Assembly: GCA_965214285.1 (NCBI GenBank)
Contig: OZ243946.1
Coordinates: 3,038,001 to 3,102,000, forward strand
Reading direction: 5' to 3'
Origin: G963422745 sp965214285
GTDB taxonomy: Bacteria > Actinomycetota > Acidimicrobiia > Acidimicrobiales > Aldehydirespiratoraceae
DNA: 64,000 nucleotides
Part shown: one piece after another, positions 8,073 through 22,365 of the stretch
Numbering within the stretch: position 1 is the stretch's first letter
How the letters are laid out: each line of letters starts with the position of its first letter
The notes under the pieces: generated by a model
The model's database searches: none
The model's input: the letters and a program-made list of their open reading frames with translations, nothing else
What the model was told of the DNA's origin: nothing
Translations under genes and position numbers: made by a program

Positions 8073-9326
8073 GTGAATAAGGCGCCCATGCATCTCGAAG
8101 ACATCGACCTCTCCGACATCGAGGGCTTCTGGACGCTGCCGATGGCCGAGCGCCATGCCGCCTTCGCCACGCTGCGCGACCAGGACCCGATCCGCTTCTT
8201 CGCCGAGGCCGACACCGAGTTCCTGCCCGCCGGGCCGGGCTACTGGGCGCTGACCAAGCACGCCCATGTGGTGGAGGCCAGCCGCCGTGCCGAGGACTTC
8301 CTGAGCGGCAAGGGCACCAACATCCCGGACCTGCCGCCGGAGTTCAACGAGTTCTTCGGCTCGATGATCAACATGGACGACCCCCGCCACGCCCGCCTGC
8401 GCAGGCTGGTCTCGGCGGGCTTCACGCCGCGCATGCTGGCCAAGAACGCGGACGACGTGCAGGCCGCGGCAACGGCCATCGTCGACCGCCTGGCCGAGAC
8501 CGGCGACTGCGATTTCGTGACCACCGTCGCCTCGCGGCTGCCGCTGAAGATCATCTGCGACATGATGGCGATCCCCGAGAGCCACTACGACTACGTGTTC
8601 GACCAGTCGAACATCATCTTGAGCTCGGGCGACCCCGAGTTCATCGACTCCGACGCCAACCCGCTGGAGGCCTTTCTGGCCGCGGGCGCGGGCCTGGCAG
8701 AGCTGATGGACGACGTGGCGGCGAGCGTGCGCGGCGGCGACGGCCACGACCTGACCACGGCGCTGGTGAACGCCGAGATCGACGGCGACAAGCTGACCCG
8801 CGAGGAGATCCAGAGCTTCTTCATCCTGCTGTGCGTGGCCGGCAACGAGACCACCCGCAACTCGATCTCCTGGGGGCTCACCTACCTGACCGACAACCCG
8901 GACCAGCGGGCGCTGCTGGCGTCTGACCTCGATGCGCACATGCCGGGCGCGGTGGAGGAGATCGTGCGCTGCGCCAGCCCGGTGATCCACTTCCGGCGCA
9001 CCGCCGGCCGCGACGGCGTCGCCCTTGGCGGCAAGGTCTTCTCCGAGGGCGACAAGGTGGTGCTGTTCTACGGCTCGGCCAACCGCGACACCGACGTGTT
9101 CGACGACCCCGACAGCTTCGACATCACACGAGACAACTCCGCCCATGTGGGCTTCGGCGGCCCCGGGCCGCACTTCTGCCTGGGGGCGCACCTGGCCCGC
9201 CGCCAGATCGCGGTGATGTTCCGCGAGCTGCTGACCCGCCTGCCCGGCATCCACGCCTCGGGCGAGCCCGAGCGGCTGCGCTCCAACTTCATCAACGGCG
9301 TCAAGCACCTGCGCTGCAGCTGGTAA
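8073..9326 (+). CDS. Cytochrome P450
   Basis: This 417-residue bacterial P450 has the I-helix motif AGNETTRN (about 253-260), which contains the oxygen-activating acid/Thr pair, and the heme-binding loop FGGPGPHFCLGAH with Cys369 as the iron ligand. The order and spacing match bacterial class I P450s. FGSMINMDDPRHARLRRLV upstream is the helix C segment. Sequence feel is closest to actinobacterial CYP125/CYP124/CYP142-type enzymes that hydroxylate steroid or fatty side chains, but this is not certain. It needs a ferredoxin and reductase that are not nearby. The start is GTG 8073, with ATG 8088 as an alternative. It is convergent with the antiporter gene. Confidence 0.92.
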   Translation: MNKAPMHLEDIDLSDIEGFWTLPMAERHAAFATLRDQDPIRFFAEADTEFLPAGPGYWALTKHAHVVEASRRAEDFLSGKGTNIPDLPPEFNEFFGSMINMDDPRHARLRRLVSAGFTPRMLAKNADDVQAAATAIVDRLAETGDCDFVTTVASRLPLKIICDMMAIPESHYDYVFDQSNIILSSGDPEFIDSDANPLEAFLAAGAGLAELMDDVAASVRGGDGHDLTTALVNAEIDGDKLTREEIQSFFILLCVAGNETTRNSISWGLTYLTDNPDQRALLASDLDAHMPGAVEEIVRCASPVIHFRRTAGRDGVALGGKVFSEGDKVVLFYGSANRDTDVFDDPDSFDITRDNSAHVGFGGPGPHFCLGAHLARRQIAVMFRELLTRLPGIHASGEPERLRSNFINGVKHLRCSW

Positions 9327-9333
9327 GGCACAA

Positions 9334-9361
9334 GCCCGGCTGGCTGCCGCGCCGACCGGGC
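9334..9361. terminator. Possible bidirectional hairpin between convergent P450 and antiporter genes
   Basis: GCCCGG at 9334-9339 can pair with CCGGGC at 9356-9361 across a 16-nt loop, in the 52-nt gap between convergent genes. No T-run follows, so a role as intrinsic terminator is uncertain. Confidence 0.25.
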
Positions 9362-9378
9362 ACTCGCCGTAGGGCGGC

Positions 9379-11523
9379 TCAGCTCTCGCCTTCGTCCTGG
9401 CGCGGCTGGGCGACCACCACCACGGTGGCGTCGCAGCGCTCCAGCACGGTCTCGGTGGTCTGGCCGATGAACGGCCGCCCGTCCACGTTGCGAAGCTGGG
9501 CGCCGAGCACCACCAGGTCCGCCGACTCCGAGTTGGCGGTCTCCACCAGGGCGTCGCCGACCGACACCCCCTCGGGCATCAGCGCACGGGGCGTCACCCC
9601 GGCCTCGGCTGCGCGCTCCACGGCACGGTCCATCATCTGACGGCCAGCGACGACGATCGGCTCGTCAGTGTCGCGGCGGCGTGCAAAAAGCCTGGGCAGC
9701 GCCGGCGCGGCGCGGTTGACCACGTGGGTCAGCACCACCGCGGTGCCGAGCTGGCCCGATATGGCGAACGCCACCTCCTGGGCCGAGCGCGACGACGCCG
9801 TGCCCGTCACCGGCACCAGCACCCGCCCGAACGCCGAGGGCAGCGGCCGGTCCAGCCCCCTGGCCCGGCGCACGATCACGGTGGGGATGGTGGAGTGCAA
9901 CAGGATCTCGTCGACCATCGGCGAGTACAGCACGCCCTCGTGACGGGCCGCCACGCCGACGGCGATCAGGCCGTAGCCCAGCCTCGACTCCGCCAGGATC
10001 GCCGCGGCGGTGTCGTCGGAACGGACCTGGGCGTGATCGACCTCACGCTCGTCGAGCACGTTGCGCAGCACCGAGATGTCGGCGAAGTCGCCGTCGGCGG
10101 CGACGGTGATGACCGTGGCGGGCGCCTCGGAGGGCCACACGAACTGCACGAGCTGAGCGGCGGCTATCGAGGCCGGCTCGCCACGTGAGGGCAACAGGAT
10201 GCGCGACGAGCGCACCACCAGGTTGCGCTTCAGGGCCTCCTCGCGTTCGAGGCGCTCGCGTTCCTCGGCCGAGCCCAGCCAGTCGCGCACGATCACCCGC
10301 AGCATCACCGCCGCGAACACCGAGGTGACCAGCGGCACGATGATGATCACCGTGTAGGCGGTCTCGGTGAACACCCCCAGCGACAGCCCGACCGAGGCGA
10401 TCACGATCTCCAGCGCCCCGCGGGCGTTGAGCCCTGCACCGAGCGCCGCCGCGGCCCGAGAGCTCTGACCGGCCAGGCGGGCGCCCAGGTAGGCCCCGGC
10501 GAACTTGGCCACGATCGCCACCGCCACCAGCAGCCCCGCCCAGGCCAGGGTGTCGCCCTCGCCGAGCAGCGCCAGATCCACCCGCAGCCCGGCGGTCGCG
10601 AAGAACACCGGCGCCAGGAACGTCGAGGTGAGCGACTCCAGGTGCCCGAGCACGTCGGGCTGCTGGAACCGGGAGCGGTGCAGCACCACGCCGGCCACGA
10701 AGGCGCCGAGCACCGCCTCGATGCCGAGCGCCTGGGTCGCCACGCCGTAGCCGAGCATGGCGATGACCACCACCGTCAGCGCGCCCGCCAGGTTGGGGCC
10801 GTCGCGGCGCACCCAGCGCAGCGCCCGGTCCACCAGGCGCTGACCGACGGTCATGGCCAGCCCCAGGAACAGCGCCAGGCCGATCACGGTCTGCAGGATC
10901 CCGCGGATCGACACGTCGCCGGAGATGGCGAAGCCTGCGAACACGGCCAGCATCACCCAGCCGACCACGTCGTTGGCCATGCCCGCGGCGACCGTGATCT
11001 GGCCGAAGTCGCGGCGCATCAGCCCCAGCTCGGAGAGGATCTTGGCGATCACCGCCAGCGCCGAGACCGACAGCGCGGCGGCCACGAACAAGGCGAACAC
11101 GGTGCGGTCGCTGTCGGCGCCGATGAAGCTCGCCGGCAGCGACACGCCCACCGCCAGCCCGCCGACGAGCGGCAGCAGCAGCGAGAAGCCGGTGACCAGC
11201 GCGGCGGCGCGGCCCAGCCGCCGGATCAGGCCCAGGTCGGTCTCGAAGCCGGCCGTCACCAGCAGCAGGGCGACGCCCACCCAGCTAACCGCGAGCAAGG
11301 CGGCAGACGACATCTCGTCATCCGGCAGGAACCATTCGAAGCCGTCGGGCCAGACGACGCCGAAGATCGACGGGCCGAGTATCACCCCGGCGGCGAGCTG
11401 GCCGATCACCGACGGCAGGTTGATGCGCTGCATCAGCGCGCCGCAGGCCCGTGCCATCACCACCAGCACCAGCAGCTGGGTCCAAAAGACGAGGAGCTGG
11501 TGCTCATCCAGCGGGGTGAGCAC
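9379..11523 (-). CDS. CPA2-family cation/H+ antiporter with two universal-stress-protein domains
   Basis: This is a 714-residue membrane protein. Residues 10-415 hold about twelve hydrophobic helices with family motifs such as PSVIGQLAAGVILGPSIFG (helix 2) and an interior ARGALEIVIASVGL segment. The domain matches the monovalent-cation:proton antiporter-2 family (Kef/NapA-like). After a charged linker (415-445) come two USP-like domains (about 445-570 and 590-710); the latter has GxxLVVLG-type nucleotide-binding features around DLVVLGAQLRN. Fusion of USP domains to CPA2 antiporters is common in actinobacteria and is thought to add nucleotide control. It probably exchanges Na+ or K+ for protons at the cytoplasmic membrane. 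It starts at GTG. Confidence 0.9.
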   Translation of the reverse strand: MLTPLDEHQLLVFWTQLLVLVVMARACGALMQRINLPSVIGQLAAGVILGPSIFGVVWPDGFEWFLPDDEMSSAALLAVSWVGVALLLVTAGFETDLGLIRRLGRAAALVTGFSLLLPLVGGLAVGVSLPASFIGADSDRTVFALFVAAALSVSALAVIAKILSELGLMRRDFGQITVAAGMANDVVGWVMLAVFAGFAISGDVSIRGILQTVIGLALFLGLAMTVGQRLVDRALRWVRRDGPNLAGALTVVVIAMLGYGVATQALGIEAVLGAFVAGVVLHRSRFQQPDVLGHLESLTSTFLAPVFFATAGLRVDLALLGEGDTLAWAGLLVAVAIVAKFAGAYLGARLAGQSSRAAAALGAGLNARGALEIVIASVGLSLGVFTETAYTVIIIVPLVTSVFAAVMLRVIVRDWLGSAEERERLEREEALKRNLVVRSSRILLPSRGEPASIAAAQLVQFVWPSEAPATVITVAADGDFADISVLRNVLDEREVDHAQVRSDDTAAAILAESRLGYGLIAVGVAARHEGVLYSPMVDEILLHSTIPTVIVRRARGLDRPLPSAFGRVLVPVTGTASSRSAQEVAFAISGQLGTAVVLTHVVNRAAPALPRLFARRRDTDEPIVVAGRQMMDRAVERAAEAGVTPRALMPEGVSVGDALVETANSESADLVVLGAQLRNVDGRPFIGQTTETVLERCDATVVVVAQPRQDEGES

Positions 11524-11590
11524 GGCTAGCGGAGCCTTCCGGGCACTGCCGGCGCGAGTGTTCTCGCCGGCACCGAGACCGCGGCTGCGC

Positions 11591-12376
11591 TCACGGCCGG
11601 CGCAGCTCCATGAGCACCGGGGCGTGGTCAGAAGGCGGGTCGTCCTTGGGGCCCTTGCGCTCGTTGCGGTCGATCAGCGCCCAGCGGCTCCGCTCGGCCA
11701 GCGGCGCCGATGCCAGCAGCAGGTCGATCCTCATCCCCTGGCGCTTGTGGAAGGCGCCGCCCCGGTAGTCCCACCACGAGTACAGGCCGCCCTCGCCGTG
11801 ATGCAGGCGGAACACGTCGCTCAGCCCCCAGTCGCGCAGCGCCGCCAGGCGGTCGCGCTCGGCGGTGCTCACGTGCGTCTGGCCCTGATGGGCCTCGGGG
11901 CTCCACACGTCGCGGTCGTCGGGGGCGATGTTGAAGTCGCCGACCACCGCCACGTCGTCGGTCGGGCTGCACTGGCCGGCCAGGTCTGCGGCCAGGCGAT
12001 CCAGCCAGGCCAGCTTGTAGCGGTAGTGCTCGTGGTCCAGGGCGCGCCCGTTGGGCACGTAGCAGCTCGCCACCCTCACGCCGCCGCAGGTGGCCCAGGC
12101 GATGCGGGCGTCGGGGTCGGGCGCTGCGCCGTCGCCGAAGCCTGCCACGGGGTCCTCGATGCCGACCCTGCTCAGTATCGCCACGCCGTTCCAGCGGCCC
12201 TCGCCGTGATGCAGCGACTCGTAGCCCAGCGCTGCGAAGCCCGCTGCTCCAAAGGCGTCGTCGGCGAGCTTGGTCTCCTGAAGGCACAGCACGTCGGGCT
12301 CGAACGCCTCCAGCCAGCGCTCCACCCGGCCCAGCCGCGCCTTGAGCGAGTTGACGTTCCAGGTGGCGATGCGCAC
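11591..12376 (-). CDS. xthA: Exodeoxyribonuclease III / AP endonuclease
   Basis: This 261-residue exonuclease-endonuclease-phosphatase fold protein starts with MRIATWNVNSLKAR and has the metal ligand Glu in LCLQETKL (about 36), the active-site GDFNIAPDD and the C-terminal SDHAPVL motif with the catalytic Asp-His. The length and motifs fit ExoIII/XthA, which cuts at abasic sites and removes 3'-blocking groups in base-excision repair. It lies 67 nt from the antiporter start on the same strand and is divergent from kgd. No unusual residues are seen. Confidence 0.93.
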   Translation of the reverse strand: MRIATWNVNSLKARLGRVERWLEAFEPDVLCLQETKLADDAFGAAGFAALGYESLHHGEGRWNGVAILSRVGIEDPVAGFGDGAAPDPDARIAWATCGGVRVASCYVPNGRALDHEHYRYKLAWLDRLAADLAGQCSPTDDVAVVGDFNIAPDDRDVWSPEAHQGQTHVSTAERDRLAALRDWGLSDVFRLHHGEGGLYSWWDYRGGAFHKRQGMRIDLLLASAPLAERSRWALIDRNERKGPKDDPPSDHAPVLMELRRP

Positions 12377-12495
12377 GCCGGGGACACTACAACGCCCGGC
12401 TCGGGCGCCGGGCTCCGATTGCGGGCTCGCGACGGCGGCAAGCGGGCGGCGACGGTGGGCCTGCTGCGGCGGTAAGCGGGCGGCAGCGCCAAACT

Positions 12496-16329
<3,834 letters not shown>

Positions 16330-16332
16330 GCG

Positions 16333-18075
<1,743 letters not shown>

Positions 18076-18200
18076 GCATCACTTCCCGCCGATGACCGCG
18101 CCCCCACGATGAGCATGCGCTTCCCGCCGATGACCGCGGCCTTGCTCCGTGGTGTCTTGCCGATGAACGCGCCCCTCCCCTGCCGATGAACGCGCCTTTT
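18076..18200 (+). repeat. Degenerate short repeats around the cysQ start
   Basis: The 110-nt gap before cysQ and the start itself contain four near copies of GCCGATGA(A/C)CGCG, each carrying an ATG: two in the GATGACCGCG form and two as GCCGATGAACGCGCC, the last being the annotated start at 18186. The copy just upstream opens an ORF of only eight codons that stops at the true start region (CGATGA). This may be a local expansion with reinitiation effects. Confidence 0.5.
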
Positions 18201-18998
18201 GAGCCCGACGCGGCCGCTGCCGACGACCACCGGCTGGCCGCCGCCCTGGCTGCAGAGGCGGGCGACCTGCTCACCGCGCTGCGAGCCGAGATGACAGCCG
18301 ACGGCGCTCCCGCGGCGCTGCTGCGAGCCGAGGGCGACCGCCTGGCGCACGAGCACCTGCTGCGCCGGCTGGCCGAGCAGCGCCCCGACGACGCGGTGCT
18401 CAGCGAGGAGGGCCCGCAGGTCGCCTCTGCCGCCCCGGCGCGCCTGAGCGCCGAGCGGGTCTGGATAGTCGATCCCCTCGACGGCACCCGAGAGTTCGCC
18501 GAGCCCGGCCGCAGCGACTGGGCGGTACACGTGGCGCTGGTGACCGGCGAGCAGCCCGTCGCCGGGGCGGTGGCGCTGCCCGCGGCCGGGCTGGTCCTCT
18601 CTACCGCCGATCCGCCGAGCCTGCCCCCGCAGGCCGCAGACCCGCCGCGGCTCGCGGTCAGCCGCAGCCGCCCCGCGGCCGTCGTGCTCGATGCTGCCGA
18701 GCGGCTCGGCGCGCAGCTCGTGGAGATGGGCTCGGCCGGGGCCAAGGCGATGGCGGTGCTGCGCGGCGACTGCGAGATCTACGCCCACGCCGGCGGGCAG
18801 TACGAGTGGGATTCCTGCGCGCCGGTGGCGGTGGCCGCCGCTGCGGGCGCTCACGTGAGCCGCATCGACGGCTCGCCGCTGCGCTACAACCAGCCCGACG
18901 TGTACCTGCCCGACCTGCTGGTCTGCCGCCCCGAGCTGGCCGCCGCAGCCCTGGCCGCCCTGAACCCGGCGAACCCGCCGAACCCGCCCCGAGCCTGA
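18186..18998 (+). CDS. cysQ: 3'(2'),5'-bisphosphate nucleotidase / inositol monophosphatase family (CysQ-like)
   Basis: This 270-residue metal-dependent phosphatase has LSEEGP (about 74-79), the metal site IVDPLDGTREF (about 93-103) and a C-terminal YEWDSCAPVAVA with the third metal Asp. These are the signature sites of the IMPase superfamily. The REF form after DPLDGT is typical of CysQ, which removes phosphate from 3'-phosphoadenosine 5'-phosphate (PAP), a by-product of sulfate assimilation; activity on inositol or fructose phosphates is also known for actinobacterial members. It is followed after 76 nt by ubiB. The start is one of several repeated ATG-containing motifs, and this one keeps the longest frame. 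Confidence 0.85.
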   Translation: MNAPFEPDAAAADDHRLAAALAAEAGDLLTALRAEMTADGAPAALLRAEGDRLAHEHLLRRLAEQRPDDAVLSEEGPQVASAAPARLSAERVWIVDPLDGTREFAEPGRSDWAVHVALVTGEQPVAGAVALPAAGLVLSTADPPSLPPQAADPPRLAVSRSRPAAVVLDAAERLGAQLVEMGSAGAKAMAVLRGDCEIYAHAGGQYEWDSCAPVAVAAAAGAHVSRIDGSPLRYNQPDVYLPDLLVCRPELAAAALAALNPANPPNPPRA

Positions 18999-19074
18999 GC
19001 CGCCGAGCAGGCCACCCCGGTCGCAGCGCGGCTGCTGCGTTGCCGGCGGCTGCGGGCTTGGCGACACTGAGCGG

Positions 19075-20661
19075 GTGACAGGCTCACAGTCCCCGGCCGA
19101 CCTGGAGCTCGGCGCCTTCAGCGACGAGGCCCCCTGGATCGTCGAGCTCGACGACCTGACCTGGTACGGCGACGTGGAGTCGCTGCGCACGGCCTGCAGG
19201 CGTCGTCTGCCGAAGCTGGTCGAGCCGCCCCGGCTGCCTTCGGGGATGCGTCCGCTGATCGTCACCCGCCGCCTCGGCGGGGCGGTAGCGGCCTGGGCGC
19301 TGACCGGCCGACGGCGCGGCGGCTCGGCCTCGGTGGCGGACCTGTCGCGGCGGCTGCGCCAGGCCGCGGAGATCCTCGGGCCGACCTACATCAAGCTCGG
19401 CCAGATCCTCTCCAGCGGCGAGGGCATCTTCCCGCCGGAGCTGGTGGCCGAGTTCGCCAAGTGCCGCGACCAGGTGCCGCCCGAGTCGTTCGCCGATGTG
19501 CGAGCCGTGGTCGAGTCCGACCTCGGCGCGCCGCTGGAGCACCTGTTCTCGGGCTTCGAACGCCGCCCGCTGGCCGCGGCGTCGATCGCCCAGGTGCACG
19601 CCGCCACCCTCGCCGACGGCACGCCGGTGGTGGTGAAGGTGCAGCGTCCGGGCATCGACCGGCTGGTGCTTGCGGATCTGGCGGTGATGGCCTGGGTGGC
19701 GCCGATGCTGGTGGGCCGCATCCCGGTCTCGGCGCTGGCCAATCCCCCGGCGCTGGTGGAGGTGTTCGCCCACACCATCAGCGAGGAGCTCGACTTCCGC
19801 ATCGAGGCGGCCAACATGCTGGATGTGGCCCGTGTGTTCGCCGAGCTGGGCCAGCGCCAGTTCCTGGTGCCGCGGCCTCATCCGAGGCTGGTGACCCGGC
19901 GGGTGCTGGTGATGGAGCGCCTCGACGGCTTCCGCTTCGACGACCTCGACAGCTACAGCACCCACGGGGTCGACACCCATGCGGTGGTGCGGGCCGGGAT
20001 GATCGGCTTCATGGAGGGCGCCTTGATCCACGGCGTGTTCCACGGCGACCTGCACGGCGGCAACCTCTACGTGCGGCCCGACGGGCGCACCGCGCTGCTG
20101 GACTTCGGCATCACCGGGCGCATGAGCGAGCCCAAGCGGCGCGCCTTCGTGCGCCTGCTCATCAGCTCCACCATGGACGACCCGATGGGCCGGCTCAGAG
20201 CGCTGCGCGACCTCGGCGCCCTGCCCGCCGACAGCGACCTCGACGCGGTGGCCGCGGATCTCGGCGTGTTCGACGACGTGGTCGACCCGACCACCATGGA
20301 GGCCGAGGAGCTCGTCGCCGAGCTGCAGCGGGTCGTCAAGGCGCTGCTGGGCTACGGGGCGCGCATGCCCAAGGAGCTGATGCTGTTCGTCAAGAACATG
20401 ATGTTCCTCGACGGGGCCATCGCCCGCCTGGCGCCCGAACTCGACCTGCTGGCCGAGATCGCAAACGTGGCCGCCTATTTCGCCAGCGCCCACGGCACCC
20501 GCCTCGCCGCAGAGGTGGGCATGGACCCCGACGACTACGAGTTCGACTCCGACGGGCTGCGGGCGGCGCTGGGCATCGACTCGGGCATCGAGACGCTCAC
20601 CTACCGCGACGTCCAGGAACGCCGCGCCATCATCCGCCGCCGCCTCCAAACCCGCACCTGA
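19075..20661 (+). CDS. ABC1/UbiB-family atypical protein kinase
   Basis: This 528-residue protein starts at GTG. The family-defining KxGQ helix appears as YIKLGQILSS (about 104-113). The Ala-rich loop AAASIAQVH is followed by the nucleotide-anchoring Lys in VVVKVQRPG (about 184-192). The catalytic part has HGDLHGGNLY and LLDFGITGRM. UbiB-type proteins support isoprenoid-lipid or quinone metabolism, although the exact substrate in Actinobacteria is unclear. The last 145 nt of the gene are repeated 11 kb to the right (31621-31765), marking it as the boundary of a defence island. The 3' end may therefore have been supplied by the incoming DNA. Confidence 0.88.
   Translation: MTGSQSPADLELGAFSDEAPWIVELDDLTWYGDVESLRTACRRRLPKLVEPPRLPSGMRPLIVTRRLGGAVAAWALTGRRRGGSASVADLSRRLRQAAEILGPTYIKLGQILSSGEGIFPPELVAEFAKCRDQVPPESFADVRAVVESDLGAPLEHLFSGFERRPLAAASIAQVHAATLADGTPVVVKVQRPGIDRLVLADLAVMAWVAPMLVGRIPVSALANPPALVEVFAHTISEELDFRIEAANMLDVARVFAELGQRQFLVPRPHPRLVTRRVLVMERLDGFRFDDLDSYSTHGVDTHAVVRAGMIGFMEGALIHGVFHGDLHGGNLYVRPDGRTALLDFGITGRMSEPKRRAFVRLLISSTMDDPMGRLRALRDLGALPADSDLDAVAADLGVFDDVVDPTTMEAEELVAELQRVVKALLGYGARMPKELMLFVKNMMFLDGAIARLAPELDLLAEIANVAAYFASAHGTRLAAEVGMDPDDYEFDSDGLRAALGIDSGIETLTYRDVQERRAIIRRRLQTRT
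20517..20661 (+). repeat. Left copy of island-flanking direct repeat (3' end of the UbiB-family gene)
   Basis: These 145 nt, ending in the TGA of the UbiB-family gene, match 31621-31765 without gaps and with 8 mismatches by eye. Six of the 8 changes are silent; the other two are Asp to Gly and Thr to Ala. The repeat pair encloses the Druantia-like island. Confidence 0.9.
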
Positions 20662-20684
20662 CCATCCAGCCCTGCGTGGGGCCG

Positions 20685-20700
20685 TCCAATCAGTAGCGTA
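20685..20700 (+). promoter_or_regulatory. Single copy of the operator-like repeat found upstream of the DUF4143 ATPase gene
   Basis: TCCAATCAGTAGCGTA lies 24 nt after the UbiB-family stop and matches the repeated unit TCCAATCGGTAGCGTA at 31833 except for one base. Its presence after the left repeat shows that both flanks derive from the same ancestral locus. Confidence 0.6.
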
Positions 20701-20708
20701 GAGCGCCT

Positions 20709-20777
20709 CCGCCGAGGCATACCGGCACACCGAGGGCATCGCCGTCATCCCCTCAGGCCTTCCTGCAGCCTGGTCCG
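20709..20777 (+). pseudogene. Remnant of the C-terminal end of a DUF4143 AAA ATPase gene
   Basis: Bases 20709-20777 encode AEAYRHTEGIAVIPSGL, which aligns with the last residues TEAYRRSDGIAVIPAAL of the intact ATPase ending at 33204. Only the tail is left; the rest was deleted when the island arrived. It abuts the 3' end of the split helicase gene on the opposite strand. Confidence 0.7.
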
Positions 20778-22359
20778 CTACTCAGCTTCACGCAGCATCT
20801 TGAAGATTGATGCCGGAGTGCGGTCAAGCACCCAGAGATCACTCAGTGACAAACTCCGAACGTCCAGGCCTGATCTAACGATATCGAGCGCGTTAGCCTG
20901 CTGAGCATTGAGATATCGCTCGTCTTGAATCCAGAGCGGATGACCTAGGATCACCGCCGCCCTGCCGTCTTGCCGAGCGATCGCCATCAAATCGCCCGCT
21001 GATTCCACCCGGCACGGCAAGGCTTGAGCGTAAGCTCGGACGAATTGACCGGCAAGTCTCTCGGCGCGGCTCAGCCACCGATTGGCAGGAAGCGACAATC
21101 CTCGGGCTAGGCTCGCAACGTCGAGCGCCAACCGCCAATCCAGAAATCCGTGCAATCGACGGTTGTCCCAGCTGCGTAGGCAATTCGGGCACGAGTGGCC
21201 ACAATCGGCATGATTGGATCCCTCGTACTCGTCAGCCAACTCTCCCAGAATGCTATCCAATATCTGCGTCAAGTACGCGCTCTGGCCAAGTTCCGGAGCG
21301 TAACCAGCGCCATTCTCGAGGCGATCTGCAAGAAAGACCCGACGGGTCTCAAAGTGTCCAATCCGGATCGGCTGAAGGCCGACCTGGATCTCATCAGGAT
21401 CGAGATCGAGCGCGATCTGCCCTCCTCGTCGCATCACCTCTGCGAAGGACCACAAGGCGCTCATCCCTGCGGGTGTCAAGTGTGCAGCCGTTGGTACGAC
21501 ATCACCTTGCAGAGCAACATGCTCGAGCGAGATAGTCACTACATCGGTCGGCATGACCTCCCCAATCGCCGTAGGTTCGAGCCTGGTCAACCCGTCTGAC
21601 TCAAGTACGATCTGCCTCCTGTAAAGCGTATCGTCATCGCAAACAACGGTGCCGCTGCGTTCCCGAAGCAACGGAAAGAGCCCGCCTTCGTTATCGTTGA
21701 TTCGCACCACCGGTACTGGCTCCTCCCAACGTTCTACAACCATTGCGCCGACCACCTTTGAGTCGCCTGTGCCTCTGCGCATAGTAAATTGAGGAAAGCC
21801 AGTCGACCCAACACTGTCAACAAGATCATCGTAGTTCCGGGGCCGATAGGTGGTCCTGAACCCCAGAGGCTGGTGCAACGAAACAGTCTCCAGATCGCTG
21901 TCACAAGCGGGACAGCCGCACAAAGAATCATCACCGCCGACTTCTGAGAAGCCACACGCAACGCATCGCCTGAGCTCAATTTCTTCGCCTAGTGGGTCTA
22001 TTGTGATGGCTCGACCCGCCTTGACATCGTAGGCGGCGAACCCAGAGCAAGTGTGGATGAGCCCTTCGCGTGTCACCTCTGAACCGGGCGAAAAGTGCGT
22101 TATCGCTTGGTCAAGTGGGCGCGTCGTGACTGTATGGACTTCCAACTCATCACGCGATTTGATCCACCTCCCATAGAGATTACGAGCTCGGGTTGGAAAT
22201 CCGAACATAGGCAACAGACCTGCGTTTGCTAGGAGTTCTGAAAGCTTTGCCTGTCGGTAGTAGGGGCTCCGCACCGCGTCGTCGATCTCGGCCACCAAGT
22301 TACTGCGTTGCCATAGGGCGATCTTGTCGAGATCGTCGCAAGACATGCCCGTGAAGGCG
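20778..22359 (-). pseudogene. druE: DruE-like helicase, C-terminal DUF1998 part (3' half of an IS-split gene)
   Basis: An internal ATG at 22346 opens 522 residues. Cysteine clusters CVACGFSEVGGDDSLCGCPAC (split motif about 128-148) and CGHSCPNCLRSWDN (about 380-393) are zinc-binding; the latter is the DUF1998/MZB signature found at the end of MrfA, DrmB and DruE helicases. Deleting the IS and one 6-bp target copy joins this frame directly to the upstream helicase frame through Leu-Gly-Ala-Phe-Thr-Gly-Met. It is therefore the C-terminal third of a protein of about 1,785 residues. It could still be expressed from the internal ATG and act in trans, giving a helicase/DUF1998 pair like DrmA/DrmB, but this is speculation. 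Confidence 0.82.
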
Positions 22360-22365
22360 CCTAGG

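Noticed and set aside
21195..21599. 134-codon ORF on the plus strand
   Set aside because: Antisense to the DUF1998 half; no domain and no ribosome site.
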